Position numbers and translations under genes: made by a program | The notes under the pieces: generated by a model | The model's input: the letters and a program-made list of their open reading frames with translations, nothing else | What the model was told of the DNA's origin: nothing | Database searches by the model: none | Source of the DNA: an uncultured Sphingomonadaceae bacterium | GTDB lineage: Bacteria; Pseudomonadota; Alphaproteobacteria; Sphingomonadales; Sphingomonadaceae | Assembly: GCA_903871605.1 (NCBI GenBank) | Contig: CAIQHF010000051.1 | Coordinates: forward strand, 185,928 to 249,927 | Direction of reading: 5' to 3' | Length of the DNA: 64,000 nucleotides | Part shown: positions 9,064-18,307 of the stretch, piece after piece | Layout of the letters: every line of letters begins with the position of its first letter | How positions within the stretch are numbered: the first letter of the stretch is position 1

Positions 9064-11106
9064 TTAACGCCGGAGGGTGATGATGAGGTTGCTGAAGCTG
9101 TCGACCGCAATGTCGAACTCTTCAGGCACGCAAGTAGTGCAGTCGTCCTGTGCGATGATCGCAGGGCCACTGAAGGTGTCGCCACACGAGAGATCCGCGC
9201 GACGATAGAGCGGGACCGGGACCTCTGTCCCGCCCATGAACACGGGAACATGGACCTCCGCGCTGGGGGTGCCAGGGCGCGCCACCTGCTCCACGATAAT
9301 GGGCTTGGGGGTCGCGCCAGAAATGACCAGCTTGAGGCTGATGATCTGAACGGGTGATTCAACATCGTGATGATCGAACAGCGCCCGGTGGCGGTCGTGG
9401 AAGGCGTTTGCAATCGCCGTCAGGTCTCCGCGTTCGATCCACGCCGGCTCGATCGGAGTCTCGACCTCGAATGATTGCCCACGATAGCGCATGTCGGCGG
9501 AGCAGCTGATCGTGGGCGTACCCTCGAAGTCCTGTTCTTCGAACAGCCAACGCTTCGCTCGCGTCTCGATGCTTGCCAGAGCCGAGCGCAGGGCGTCTTC
9601 GATGCCGGGACGAAGATCGTCGTAAAGTGTGTAGATAAAGTCGCTTTTCAGGTCCGCGATCAATCCTCCGAGTGCGCTCAGGACGCCGGGCGTGGGGGGA
9701 ACGATGACACCCTTCATGTTGAACTCGCGCGCAAGGAAGCATGCCGTCATTGGGCCTGCTCCGCCGAAGGCGAGGAAGTAGAAATCGCGAGGGTCGACAC
9801 CGAAGCGCGAAACGAGACCACTCGTGTCCGTGTACATGCCGGAGACGGCGATGCGGATGATCTGCTCCGCAGCTTCTTGGACGGAGAGACCGAGCGGCTC
9901 GGAAAGAGTCGAAATGGCCTTCTCGGCCAGCGACCGATCGACCGAGACCGCGTTGTATCCAAGCTCTGAGTGCCCCACGAAGCCGCACGCGGTGAAGGCG
10001 TCAGTCAGCGTCGGTCGCTCGCCGCCGCGCCCAAAGCACGCAGGTCCTGGCCGCGATCCGGCACTGTCGGGTCCGACCTTGAGGATTCCGAGATCATCGA
10101 GCCATGCGATCGACCCGCCACCCTGTCCAATCGAGCTCACCGAGACTGACGGGATGTAGATCTGGAACTCACCGATGAGCTCCCCGACGCCATATTGCGG
10201 CTGACCGTCGAGTATTACTGCCACATCCGCGCTGGTGCCGCCGACGTCGAAGCTCATCACCTTCCCGTAGCCGCAGGCCTTCGCGATGTAGCTTGCGCCA
10301 ATAACACCGGATGCCGTCCCGGACAGGATCATCTGGACGCATTCGTTCTTCGCCTGGGTGACGCTCATCACCCCACCGTTGGACCGGGTGATCCGTGGCT
10401 TCGGGACCACGCCGAGCTCTTTCAGCGCCTCCTCGAAGCGATCGAGGTAGTGCTTGACCTTCGGTTGTACGTAGCCGCTGATCGTTGCCGTGATCGTCCG
10501 CTCATATTCTCGGATGATCGGCCAGATCTCGCTGCTCGAGAAGATCGGAAAGCCAGGCTTTAGTTCGGAGACGATCGACTTCACTTCGAGCTCGTGCGCG
10601 GGATTTCGATATGAATGCAGGAGGGAAATGACGGCCGCTTCGCAGCCGGCATCAAGCGCGGCCTGCAATGCGGTCTCCACGCTCTCGCGGTCGACGGCCT
10701 CGATAATTGTCCCGTCAGCCGCCATCCGCTCCCGTATCGGAAAAACGCGGTCGCGCGAGATCAGCGGCTCCGGCCGCCCAGAAAGCAGATTGTGGATTTC
10801 GGGAATCTTGAGACGCGCAAGTTCCAGAACGTCTTCGAAATTAGGCGTCGTGAACAGAGCCAGCTTCGTGCCGTTGCGTTGAATCACTGTGTTCACGCCG
10901 ACCGTCGTACCGTGCGTGAAATAGGTAATGTCGCGCGGACTGATCCGGTATTCCTGCTCGATCGTCCGCAGACCGAGGAGCACTTCCGCGCCCGGCTCGT
11001 CGGGACGGGAAAGGACCTTGAGCGTTCTGACCGACTGGTCGCTCTCGTCCAAGATCGCAAAATCCGTGAAGGATCCGCCCACGTCCACGCCGACACGAAA
11101 ACCCAT
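9064..11106 (-). CDS. hyuA: Hydantoinase A / oxoprolinase family protein
   Basis: A 680-residue HyuA-family subunit with the N-terminal domain starting GVDVGGSFTDF at residue 6, the phosphate-binding loop of the actin-like ATPase fold. Other marks are FTHGTTVGVNTVIQR near residue 65, MSFDVGGTSADVAVI near 285, and FLAFGGAGPMTA near 440. With HyuB it forms an ATP-dependent amidohydrolase or carboxylase. It is the first gene of the minus-strand run hyuA-hyuB-semialdehyde dehydrogenase-GNAT-oxidoreductase-cupin. The 285-base gap to the divergent transporter gene holds two AT-rich operator-like boxes. The family assignment is firm; the choice between hydantoin, oxoproline or another amide is not. 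Confidence 0.9.
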   Translation of the reverse strand: MGFRVGVDVGGSFTDFAILDESDQSVRTLKVLSRPDEPGAEVLLGLRTIEQEYRISPRDITYFTHGTTVGVNTVIQRNGTKLALFTTPNFEDVLELARLKIPEIHNLLSGRPEPLISRDRVFPIRERMAADGTIIEAVDRESVETALQAALDAGCEAAVISLLHSYRNPAHELEVKSIVSELKPGFPIFSSSEIWPIIREYERTITATISGYVQPKVKHYLDRFEEALKELGVVPKPRITRSNGGVMSVTQAKNECVQMILSGTASGVIGASYIAKACGYGKVMSFDVGGTSADVAVILDGQPQYGVGELIGEFQIYIPSVSVSSIGQGGGSIAWLDDLGILKVGPDSAGSRPGPACFGRGGERPTLTDAFTACGFVGHSELGYNAVSVDRSLAEKAISTLSEPLGLSVQEAAEQIIRIAVSGMYTDTSGLVSRFGVDPRDFYFLAFGGAGPMTACFLAREFNMKGVIVPPTPGVLSALGGLIADLKSDFIYTLYDDLRPGIEDALRSALASIETRAKRWLFEEQDFEGTPTISCSADMRYRGQSFEVETPIEPAWIERGDLTAIANAFHDRHRALFDHHDVESPVQIISLKLVISGATPKPIIVEQVARPGTPSAEVHVPVFMGGTEVPVPLYRRADLSCGDTFSGPAIIAQDDCTTCVPEEFDIAVDSFSNLIITLRR

Positions 11107-11168
11107 GATATTATCCCGAGCTTGCTGAGGAATCGATGGCTCCGATCAACGGAACGCCAAACATATTT

Positions 11169-11183
11169 CATTATATTGACGGC
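11169..11183. promoter_or_regulatory. PuuR-like AT-rich box, hyuA side of the divergent gap
   Basis: CATTATATTGACGG, about 65 bases before the hyuA start. Together with the site at 11318 it brackets the divergent hyuA/transporter promoter region. The two stretches (11164-11178 and 11319-11333) are also imperfect inverted copies of each other. Operator function is inferred. Confidence 0.45.
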
Positions 11184-11315
11184 GATTGCAAGCGGTACTG
11201 GGCCGCGTCCGCCGGGATGTCGTCAAATGTCGAGATTGCCGCCCGCGCCTGCGGATCACAGCCCGTATCTAGCCATAGAAAGGAGCGCCACTCGATCGCT
11301 TCTTCAGCCGTCCCA

Positions 11316-11330
11316 AACAATATATTGAAA
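11316..11330. promoter_or_regulatory. PuuR-like AT-rich box, transporter side of the divergent gap
   Basis: AACAATATATTGAAA, containing the perfect palindrome CAATATATTG at 11318-11327. It lies about 65 bases before the transporter start. The same decamer occurs upstream of the first TonB receptor. Operator function is inferred. Confidence 0.5.
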
Positions 11331-11391
11331 TAACGCCAAGCTCGTTTAAACATCTGAGCTCTAGGAACATGCGCTCAGGAAAGCGGGATCT

Positions 11392-12663
11392 ATGGATCGA
11401 ACGACAGATCGCCGCACCGTGATCGGTGGCTCCATCGGCCATTTCGTGGAATGGTTTGACTGGACGATATACGGCTATCTCGCAGCCGTCTTCGCGAGCC
11501 AGATGTTCCCGGCCGCTAATGCCGCAGCGTCGCTGATCGCGAGTTTCGCGGTATTCGCCATTGGGTTCGTCGGCAGACCTCTTGGGGCGTTCGTCCTGTC
11601 GCCCCTAGCCGACAAATACGGCAGGCGCGCACTTTTGTCGGCCACGATCCTCGCGACTGGCTTCGGAAGCCTGCTCATCGCGCTATGCCCAACCTATGCG
11701 GCGATCGGGATCGCGGCGCCCATCGCAATAGCGTCCGCGCGGTTCCTTCAGGGCTTCGCCGCGGGCGGTGAATATCAAATCGCAGTGACGTTCCTCAACG
11801 AGCATGCGAGCCGAGAACATCGCGCACTTTCCGCCTCCCCCCAGACGGTTGCAACGGGCATATCGGTCCTGTTTGCTACCGGGGTCGCTAGCCTTGCAAC
11901 AGGTCTGCTGAGCCCCGGCGCACTTTCGGATTGGGGCTGGCGGCTGCCTTTCGCGCTGGGTGCGCTGCTGTCGCTTGTCGGGCTTTACGTGCGATCCGGG
12001 ATCTCGGAGAGCCCGGCGTTTGAGATCGTGGAGCACGATCCCGACCAGCGCGCTACGAGTCTGCTCGCCTCCATCACGGCGTTTCCGCGCGAGATTTTCG
12101 TGGTCTTCGTGCTCGAGCTGAGCGGGGTGATGTTTTATCTTTGGATGATCTACCTCCCGACCTACGCGGCGCTGGTGGGCGGCCTCGACAGGACCGCCGG
12201 CTTTGTCGGCAGCATCGTTTCGAACGCTTACTTCTGCCTGACCGTCCCCGTCTTCGCGGCGCTGTCGGATCGAATCGGCCGAAGGCCGCTTCTGATCGCA
12301 GCGGCCACCGGCTTCCTACTTCTCGTCTATCCCCTCCTCCATTGGCTCGCCGTCCCGGGGATCGACTTCTCTCGCTATCTGATCGTGGCTCTCGTCGGAA
12401 CGACCTTCGTCGCGATGCAGAACGCGGTACTCGGCACGGTCTGCGCCGAACTATTCCCGACCAGGATTCGGACGTCGGGGATCGGCATTCCCTATGCGAT
12501 CTGCGCAGCACTCTTCGGCGGAACCGCCCCCATGGTGGCTACGTGGCTGCAGGTCAGAGGGGGCGGCATGCTCATCGCCGCCTATGTCATTTTGATTTGC
12601 TTGATCACGCTGGCAGTTCACATTTGGGTGACGCCAGAGACCTCGAAGCGCTCGCTCGACTGA
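11392..12663 (+). CDS. MFS transporter, metabolite:H+ symporter type
   Basis: A 423-residue integral inner-membrane transporter with about 12 hydrophobic segments. The start GGSIGHFVEWFDWTIYGYLA-like region and the loop motif LADKYGRRALL between TM2 and TM3 are typical of the metabolite:proton symporter group that imports organic acids, betaines and similar solutes. A second copy of the loop motif, ALSDRIGRRPLL, stands at the middle of the protein. AGGAAAG lies 13 bases before the ATG at 11392. It is divergent from hyuA across a shared operator region, so it most likely imports the amide or acid substrate processed by the cluster. Substrate identity cannot be read from the sequence. Confidence 0.85.
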   Translation: MDRTTDRRTVIGGSIGHFVEWFDWTIYGYLAAVFASQMFPAANAAASLIASFAVFAIGFVGRPLGAFVLSPLADKYGRRALLSATILATGFGSLLIALCPTYAAIGIAAPIAIASARFLQGFAAGGEYQIAVTFLNEHASREHRALSASPQTVATGISVLFATGVASLATGLLSPGALSDWGWRLPFALGALLSLVGLYVRSGISESPAFEIVEHDPDQRATSLLASITAFPREIFVVFVLELSGVMFYLWMIYLPTYAALVGGLDRTAGFVGSIVSNAYFCLTVPVFAALSDRIGRRPLLIAAATGFLLLVYPLLHWLAVPGIDFSRYLIVALVGTTFVAMQNAVLGTVCAELFPTRIRTSGIGIPYAICAALFGGTAPMVATWLQVRGGGMLIAAYVILICLITLAVHIWVTPETSKRSLD

Positions 12664-12726
12664 TCGGCAATCCACGGTATCCGGGTTGGCTTTGAACGCC
12701 CCGGAGACAATGGCGTCCGACGTCTG

Positions 12727-13326
12727 TCAGATGTGGGTTTCCGTACGTTTGACGTCAATGATCCAAAGCACTCGCGCATCGGTGTTGCTCCGGTTGTGAA
12801 GGCTGTGAGGCACCAAGCCCGAGAACTGAAAGCTGTCGCCCTGACCGAGCGTTATCGCCTGTCCGCCGAGAATCACGACAATCTTGCCCTCGAGGACCCA
12901 CCCCGCCTTCTCACCTTCGCCGATGACGACGTCTTCTGACTCAGATCCCGACGGCATCGTGATTACCACCATCTGCAGGCTGTGATTACCCGCAGGGGAC
13001 AGCAGTTTTTTCGTCATCCCGTGTTGGCCGACAAAGATGAGTGGCGCGTCGTCCGCTCGCCGCGCGAATCCCTCTACTTTGCTGTCGGCCGGACCATCGG
13101 CGCTTTCGGCAAGCAAGGTCGAAAGGGGAACGGACAAAGCTACGCGTAATCGCTCTAGCGTTTTCAAAGATGGATTGGTCAGCCCCCGCTCGATTTGTGA
13201 GATCATTCCAACCGACACGACCGCCCGAATCGATAATTCGTTTATTGAGAGCCCCCGCTCTTTCCGAAGCAGATTAACCTGACGCCCTATGTTCGCCGCC
13301 GGCTGCGGCGCGGTAGGATTAGGCAT
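12727..13326 (-). CDS. XRE-family regulator with C-terminal cupin domain (PuuR-like), copy 1
   Basis: A 199-residue transcription factor. An XRE helix-turn-helix lies at about residues 12-66, with the recognition region VSVGMISQIERGLTNPS. A cupin sensor domain follows at about 115-190, with GEGEKAGWVLEGKIVV and FSGLVPHSLHN. Regulators of this architecture, such as PuuR, repress amine or amino-acid degradation genes and release DNA on binding a metabolite. TGGAGG precedes the ATG at 13326. It is a close paralogue of the protein at 26993-27595: the helix-turn-helix segments are nearly identical, so the two probably read the same or overlapping sites. An AT-rich box lies about 80 bases upstream, consistent with autoregulation. 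It sits convergent to the transporter gene. Confidence 0.85.
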   Translation of the reverse strand: MPNPTAPQPAANIGRQVNLLRKERGLSINELSIRAVVSVGMISQIERGLTNPSLKTLERLRVALSVPLSTLLAESADGPADSKVEGFARRADDAPLIFVGQHGMTKKLLSPAGNHSLQMVVITMPSGSESEDVVIGEGEKAGWVLEGKIVVILGGQAITLGQGDSFQFSGLVPHSLHNRSNTDARVLWIIDVKRTETHI

Positions 13327-13846
13327 TCAACCTCCAGCTGCGCGTGAAATTTGCTCAATCAAGGCGGACCTACGACCACAGCAGTGAAATGAACGTTGGC
13401 AGAAGTTCAACATACTGGACAAGGCATGTTAATTTGCGGGCCGGGTGTCAACGGGAATCCGGGGTTTAAGCTTTGCATCCCCGAGGGCGGCCGCCGTAAA
13501 TGCGAGCGTGGGTAGACATTCACTTTAATGAACGATAGGCATGATGGGCGCATCGCGACCTCGTTCACGAGGCGGTTTTCCGAGGGTGGCTATGTCTCAA
13601 CGTGACAATCGGGATGCACCACGTCCGCGAAATCCGCGGGCCGGTAGCGTGTCACTCAGAGACCGTGTTCTCGGTCCCGCGGAGACTGGTCGCCATGGCT
13701 GATGTCCCGCCATCGACCGCTGCGGTTATTGGTACATCCGTTGTCCGGTCGACCAACAGCGGTTCGAACGGGGGCGTCTGGAAGCGGCAGAGCCAAGGTT
13801 TCAGCTGCGCCGCCTTCGATAGCCGACTTGAACTGAGGAGTGCGCC
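13327..13846. other. Divergent promoter gap between XRE-cupin regulator and M20 gene
   Basis: This 520-base gap holds the operator-like box at 13405-13418 and must contain promoters for the regulator on the left and the M20-oxidase operon on the right. Frames crossing 13602-13846 have no recognisable protein features. No hairpin or RNA gene stands out. Confidence 0.4.
13405..13418. promoter_or_regulatory. PuuR-like box, upstream of XRE-cupin gene copy 1
   Basis: GTTCAACATACTGG, reading CCAGTATGTTGAAC on the minus strand, about 80 bases before the regulator start. It is a weaker match to the TATATTGAAC consensus, with a G inside the AT core. Autoregulation is inferred. Confidence 0.35.
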
Positions 13847-15010
13847 ATGACCGAGACGATAGAGCTCGACGACATCGTCGGAGCCCTCACGACTATCAGG
13901 AGAGAAATCCACGCCGAGCCTGAGCTTGGATTCAAAGAGCATCGGACGGCTGGGCTGATTGCGAGCTTCCTCGAGGACCGTGGATTGGAGGTCCACCGCG
14001 GGATCGGCGGCACAGGCGTCGTCGGCGTGCTGCGGATGGGCACCTCACAGCGCTCGGTAGGTCTGCGCGCTGACATGGATGCGCTGGGAATCCAGGAACA
14101 GACAGGACTGCCCTACGCCAGCCGCAACTCTGGCGTCTTCCACGGCTGCGGGCACGACGGCCACATCGTCATGCTCCTGGGTGCGGCAGCGCATCTCGCA
14201 AAGCGGCGTGATCTGGACGGAACGGTCCACTTCATCTTTCAACCCGCCGAGGAGGGCCTCGGCGGGGCCAAAGCGATGATCGACGAAGGGCTTTTCGAGC
14301 GCTTTCCATGCGACCGCGTGTTCGCGCTTCACAACTGGCCTGGTCTTCCGGCGGGCGTGGCTGGTTGCCGGCCCGGCCCCATTATGGCGGCAGCCGACAA
14401 ATTTGAGATCGTCCTCAGCGGTCGGGGCGGCCATGCCGCGCTCCCCCATACCACGCCGGACGTTCTCGTCGCTGCAAGCCAGCTCGTACTGCAGCTCAAT
14501 ACGCTCGTCAGCCGGGTCATCCCGCCGACGGCAACCGCCGTCCTTTCCGTCACGCAAATGTCCGGCGGTCATGCTCATAACGTCATTCCGGCCGAAGTCC
14601 GTATCGGCGGAACGGTTCGCACGTTCGACGTGACCGTCCAGGATCTGATCGAAAGCGGGCTCCGACGTGCGGTCGAAGGCGTGACGACGATGAGCGGCAC
14701 AACGGCCTCCATCGTGTATGACCGCTACTACCCGGCGACCATCAACGACAGCGACGCTGCGAAGGACGCTCTTTCGGCCGCGCGCACGATTACGTCGACA
14801 CAGCTCCTCAAAGAGCCGGCGTTCACCTCTGAGGACTTCTCGTTCATGCTGCAACAGCGGCCCGGTGCCTATATCTGGCTCGGGCAGGGCGTGGGCGATG
14901 GCGCGCCCTCGCTGCATGCGCCGACCTACGACTTCAACGACGACATCATCGAGACAGGCGTTAGGCTTCATGTCGCGCTCGCCGCGCAAACCCTTGGCGC
15001 CGGGCGGTGA
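13847..15010 (+). CDS. M20-family amidohydrolase (hippurate hydrolase / N-acyl amino acid deacylase type)
   Basis: A 387-residue cytosolic metallo-amidohydrolase. The metal site is visible as GCGHDGHIVMLLGAA near residue 103 and QPAEEGLGGAKAMI near 135. A third ligand region, ALHNWPGLPAG, is near 160, and a late SEDFSFM glutamate is near 325. The lid domain contains GRGGHAALPHTTPD. The family removes acyl or carbamoyl groups from amino acids, for example from hippurate, N-acetyl or indole-acetyl conjugates. GAGGAG precedes the ATG. Its stop overlaps the next gene (GTGA at 15007-15010), so it heads a four-gene operon with the FAD/[2Fe-2S] oxidase subunits. Release of an amino acid or amine for that oxidase is a reasonable inference. 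Confidence 0.86.
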   Translation: MTETIELDDIVGALTTIRREIHAEPELGFKEHRTAGLIASFLEDRGLEVHRGIGGTGVVGVLRMGTSQRSVGLRADMDALGIQEQTGLPYASRNSGVFHGCGHDGHIVMLLGAAAHLAKRRDLDGTVHFIFQPAEEGLGGAKAMIDEGLFERFPCDRVFALHNWPGLPAGVAGCRPGPIMAAADKFEIVLSGRGGHAALPHTTPDVLVAASQLVLQLNTLVSRVIPPTATAVLSVTQMSGGHAHNVIPAEVRIGGTVRTFDVTVQDLIESGLRRAVEGVTTMSGTTASIVYDRYYPATINDSDAAKDALSAARTITSTQLLKEPAFTSEDFSFMLQQRPGAYIWLGQGVGDGAPSLHAPTYDFNDDIIETGVRLHVALAAQTLGAGR

Positions 15011-15330
15011 CCATGGAGGCATCCCAACGACAGCTCATCCGGCTCGGCGAGACAAATCGGCAAGAGGTCATCGTCGTCGTCGACGGCCGGAACGTGGGAG
15101 CGCTCGAAGGGGACACCCTGCTTACGGCGGTGCTGGTTCAAGCCGGGCGCCTCAGGGTCTCCGAGTTCGGCGACGGCTCTCGGGCGGGCTTCTGCCTGAT
15201 GGGCGCCTGCCAGGACTGCTGGATGTGGACGGCCGACGGTCGCCGCATCCGCGCCTGCACGACCTTCGTCGCCCCGGGATTGAGCGTCCTCACATATCCA
15301 AAGGAGGGCGTATGGCCGCTCCCAGAATAG
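15007..15330 (+). CDS. [2Fe-2S] small subunit of FAD-dependent amine oxidase complex
   Basis: A 107-residue ferredoxin-fold protein like the small subunit of opine oxidases and hydrogen-cyanide synthase (HcnA). The cysteine set is visible in GFCLMGACQDC plus RRIRACTT, giving four cysteines for a [2Fe-2S] cluster. It passes electrons between the FAD subunits in the complex. The GTG at 15007 overlaps the M20 stop; the ATG at 15013 is an alternative, two codons later. Its 3' end overlaps the next gene by 19 bases. Position and cysteine pattern make the family assignment secure. Whether the complex acts on an opine, proline, glycine or another amine is unknown. Confidence 0.82.
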   Translation: MTMEASQRQLIRLGETNRQEVIVVVDGRNVGALEGDTLLTAVLVQAGRLRVSEFGDGSRAGFCLMGACQDCWMWTADGRRIRACTTFVAPGLSVLTYPKEGVWPLPE

Positions 15331-16682
15331 TCGTCGTCGGCGCTGGCCCCGCAGGCACTCGCGCGGCAGAGGCGCTGGTGTCTTCCGGGATCAGACCGGT
15401 GGTTATCGACGAAGCTGCCCGCTCGGGCGGACAGATCTACCGTCGTCAGCCCCCGAACTTCAAACGCGGATACGAGAAGCTTTATGGCTTCGACGCGCAG
15501 AAAGCGCTCGGCCTCCACCAATGCTTCGACGGCTTCGGAGACGATATCGACTATCGGCCTGAGACATCCGTCTGGAACGTGCGCGACCGTAAGCTCTACA
15601 CCGTATGCCGGAACCGATCGGGCGAAGTCGAGTTCGACGCCGCCATATTCGCGACCGGCGCCACCGATCGGCTGGCGCCGGTAAAGGGCTGGACGCTGCC
15701 GGGCTGCTTTAGCCTTGGCGGCTCGCAGATCGCGCTGAAGGCCCAAGCTTGCAGTATCGGCAAGCGCGTCGCGTTTTTCGGGACCGGACCACTTCTATAC
15801 CTGATCGCCTACCAATATGCGAAAGCCGGCGTAGACGTGGCGGCCGTCATCGACACCTCGCCGTTCGCGAACCAGGCGAAGGCGATCCCGTTGTTGGCCG
15901 CACGGCCAAGCCTTCTCGCGAGAGGCCTCTACTTTCGCGCGTTTCTCGCATCGAAACGGATCCCCGTGCACTCGGGAGCGCGATCCGTCGAAATCGTCGG
16001 TTCCGATCGCGTCCGGGCCGTCATCGTGCGGACGGCTGGAAAGACGTTCGAGATCGAGACGGACGCCGTCGGCACGGGCTTCCATCTGCGAAGCGAGAAC
16101 CAGCTGGCAGACTTGGCCGGATGCAGCTTTCTCTTCGACCATCTGACCCAGCAGTGGCGACCTAATATTGACCAGGATGGGCGGACGGATCGGGCTGGCA
16201 TCTACTTGGCCGGCGACGGGGCGAGGATCCTTGGCGCGGACGCCGCGGAGACTGCGGGCCGGCTCGCCGCGATCGGCGCGATGCGCGACCTGGGACTGCC
16301 GCAGTCCGAGGACGAAATCCGGCGCCTCAGAAGGCAGATGCAAAGGTTCGAGCGGTTCCGGAAAGGGCTTCTTGTCGCTTTTCCATGGCCCGAAGCTTTG
16401 GCGCGAGAGGCAACCGACGACGTTCTGGTTTGTCGCTGCGAGGCAATCACCGTTGGTTCGCTGCGGCAAACCGCGGTCCACGAGGACGCACTCGAGCTCA
16501 ACCGCGCCAAGGCTTTCAGCAGGGTTGGTATGGGTCGATGCCAAGGGCGCTTCTGCGGGTCGGCTGCAGCCGAGATCGTCGCTGCAGCGCGCGACGTGAA
16601 CCTTGCCGACGTCGGTCGCATTCGGGGTCAGGCGCCGATCAAGCCGTTCCCCGGTGGAATCGATGAGGAGGTCGCAGCGTGA
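15312..16682 (+). CDS. FAD/NAD(P)-binding oxidoreductase with BFD-like [2Fe-2S] domain (HcnB/OoxA type)
   Basis: A 456-residue large subunit of an opine-oxidase or HcnABC-type complex. It starts MAAPRIVVVGAGPAGTRAAE, the FAD-binding dinucleotide fold. A second GxGxxG-like segment, VAFFGTGPLLYL, is near residue 155. GIYLAGDGARILGADAA, near 298, is the second FAD contact. The C-terminal BFD-like region has VCRCEAIT and GRCQGRFCG, with four cysteines for a [2Fe-2S] cluster. The frame is open further upstream, but AAGGAGG at 15301-15307 fixes the ATG at 15312. The stop overlaps the next start as GTGA. This tight packing indicates an obligate complex with its two neighbours. Confidence 0.87.
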   Translation: MAAPRIVVVGAGPAGTRAAEALVSSGIRPVVIDEAARSGGQIYRRQPPNFKRGYEKLYGFDAQKALGLHQCFDGFGDDIDYRPETSVWNVRDRKLYTVCRNRSGEVEFDAAIFATGATDRLAPVKGWTLPGCFSLGGSQIALKAQACSIGKRVAFFGTGPLLYLIAYQYAKAGVDVAAVIDTSPFANQAKAIPLLAARPSLLARGLYFRAFLASKRIPVHSGARSVEIVGSDRVRAVIVRTAGKTFEIETDAVGTGFHLRSENQLADLAGCSFLFDHLTQQWRPNIDQDGRTDRAGIYLAGDGARILGADAAETAGRLAAIGAMRDLGLPQSEDEIRRLRRQMQRFERFRKGLLVAFPWPEALAREATDDVLVCRCEAITVGSLRQTAVHEDALELNRAKAFSRVGMGRCQGRFCGSAAAEIVAAARDVNLADVGRIRGQAPIKPFPGGIDEEVAA

Positions 16683-17812
16683 GGGGCGCAGACGTGATCG
16701 TCGTGGGCGGAGGTATCATGGGCACCTCTACAGCCTTGTTCCTCAGACGCCGCGGACTGTCGGTGATCCTATTGGAGAGGTGGCTGACCGGGCAGCAGGC
16801 GAGCGGCACGAATTTCGGCAACGTGCGACGCCAAGGCCGGCCGCTTCACCAGCTCGCATTGTCGCACAGGTCGCATGGCCTGTGGAAACAGCTTGGCGAA
16901 TTGATCGGCTCGACATGCGAGTTTCAACAGGTCGGAGGCATGTTCGTAACCTATTCCCGCGAGAAGGCGGACGAGTGGGAGCAATATGCCAAGGACGCGC
17001 ACGACCATGGTCTTGACCTCGAGATCCTTCACGGGAACGCGCTTCGCGCGCGGCTCCCCTACCTCGGGCAAAAAATCGTCGCCGGCTTCTTTAGTCCGGA
17101 AGACGGACATGCCAACCCGCGCTTGCTTGCGCCTACCGTCGGCCGCGCGGCCGCTTACGCCGGCGCTCTTGTCGAAGAGAATGCGGAAGTGCTTTCGATT
17201 GAGAAAACCGGCGAGGATTTCTCCGTCGAGGTCGTCGGTCGCGGCGTCTATCGCGCGCCCATCGTCGTCGTCGCGGCCGGGGCTTGGGGTGGCCGGCTAT
17301 CCGACGCCCTTGGCGAGCCGGTGCCGATCGAGGCGAGAGGGCCTCAAATGGGCGTCACTGAGCCTCTTCCGTTCCGCATCGAACCCACCATCGGCGTTCT
17401 GTCCGACAATATTCCAGAAAGCGTCTACTTTCGGCAGGTGAGCCGCGGGAACGTTGTGTTCGGCGGGGGAACAAAAGGCCCCGCATCTACAGAGACCGGC
17501 CGCGCATCTGTCCTTCCGGAGAATACGCTGCGCCAGATGCCGTCCCTTCGGCAGCTGATGCCGGCACTCGGAGCCGTGAACGTTATTAGAACGTGGAGCG
17601 GCGTCGAGGGGTATATGCCCGACGCGCTGCCCGTTCTGGGTGCGAGCGAGCGCCAGAGCGGCCTCTTTTATGCCTTCGGTTTCAGTGGCGGCGGCTTCCA
17701 GCTCGGTCTCGGCGTGGGCGACGTGGTTGCAGAGCTCATCGCAAAGGGCCGTTCGGAGACCGCGATCGACCGATATTCAATTCGCCGGTTCCAGCCGTCC
17801 GGTGTAGCCTAA
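16679..17812 (+). CDS. FAD-dependent amino acid / opine oxidase subunit (DAO fold)
   Basis: A 377-residue DAO-fold flavoprotein, like the HcnC, OoxB or sarcosine-oxidase-beta subunits. The FAD motif VIVVGGGIMGTSTALFLRR starts at about residue 6, and the conserved GFSGGGFQLGLGVG is at the C-terminus, near residue 345. It holds the amine-oxidising active site of the three-subunit complex encoded from 15007. The GTG start at 16679 overlaps the upstream stop. No membrane segment is evident. It oxidises a C-N bond to an imine, giving a 2-oxoacid or aldehyde plus an amine. With the upstream M20 hydrolase and the nearby semialdehyde dehydrogenases, a route from an N-acyl amino compound to a carboxylic acid is plausible. 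Confidence 0.85.
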   Translation: MRGADVIVVGGGIMGTSTALFLRRRGLSVILLERWLTGQQASGTNFGNVRRQGRPLHQLALSHRSHGLWKQLGELIGSTCEFQQVGGMFVTYSREKADEWEQYAKDAHDHGLDLEILHGNALRARLPYLGQKIVAGFFSPEDGHANPRLLAPTVGRAAAYAGALVEENAEVLSIEKTGEDFSVEVVGRGVYRAPIVVVAAGAWGGRLSDALGEPVPIEARGPQMGVTEPLPFRIEPTIGVLSDNIPESVYFRQVSRGNVVFGGGTKGPASTETGRASVLPENTLRQMPSLRQLMPALGAVNVIRTWSGVEGYMPDALPVLGASERQSGLFYAFGFSGGGFQLGLGVGDVVAELIAKGRSETAIDRYSIRRFQPSGVA

Positions 17813-18307
17813 CCAGCCGTGGCAGAGACCGCAGTGGTTCGCATGACTGCGCAGGTCGGATCCATTCCGAGGTGTCGACCAGTGCGTCGTCCAATGCTGC
17901 AGCCCGATTAGTCTGGGCGGCAACCGGCGGGACGTCGGCACCCGATCCAACATTTCAAAAATTGCCGACGATCAAGGGCTCCAGCCTGCGGATCAACCTG
18001 ATAAACGTGGCGGCGGTGTCGGCCACCCTCGCCACCACTTGTGCCTTCAGCATGTACACCACCCATTCGAACGCGGCGGCCTCGCCGAACGGGGTGCGAC
18101 CAAGTTCGGGCATGGGAGTGGCGTGGCACACCGCTCCGGGTTCGGCCATCTGCGCCGCCGCCGCCTTCAACGTTCGCGAGTCATCACGCGAGGACGCCAC
18201 GGGAGACATGCTTGCTCGCGGTGTAACTACGAGCGCGTCATCCACGCGACCCATAGCTCGCGTTCGAACCCGCCTCTAGCTGGAAAAGACTGATCATTCG
18301 GCAATCT
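17813..18307. other. Gap with possible gene remnant, no firm gene
   Basis: Between the end of the oxidase operon and the convergent esterase gene. A 99-codon minus-strand frame (17955-18254) reads somewhat like protein near EWVVYMLKAQVVARVAD but matches no family I recognise. It lies downstream of both flanking genes, so no promoter is expected. I treat it as unassigned, possibly decayed. Confidence 0.35.

Noticed and set aside
14718..15311. Extending the FAD/[2Fe-2S] oxidase subunit upstream to 14718
   Set aside because: The extension overlaps the M20 and small-subunit genes, is Arg/Ser-rich without family character, and AAGGAGG at 15301 marks the start at 15312.
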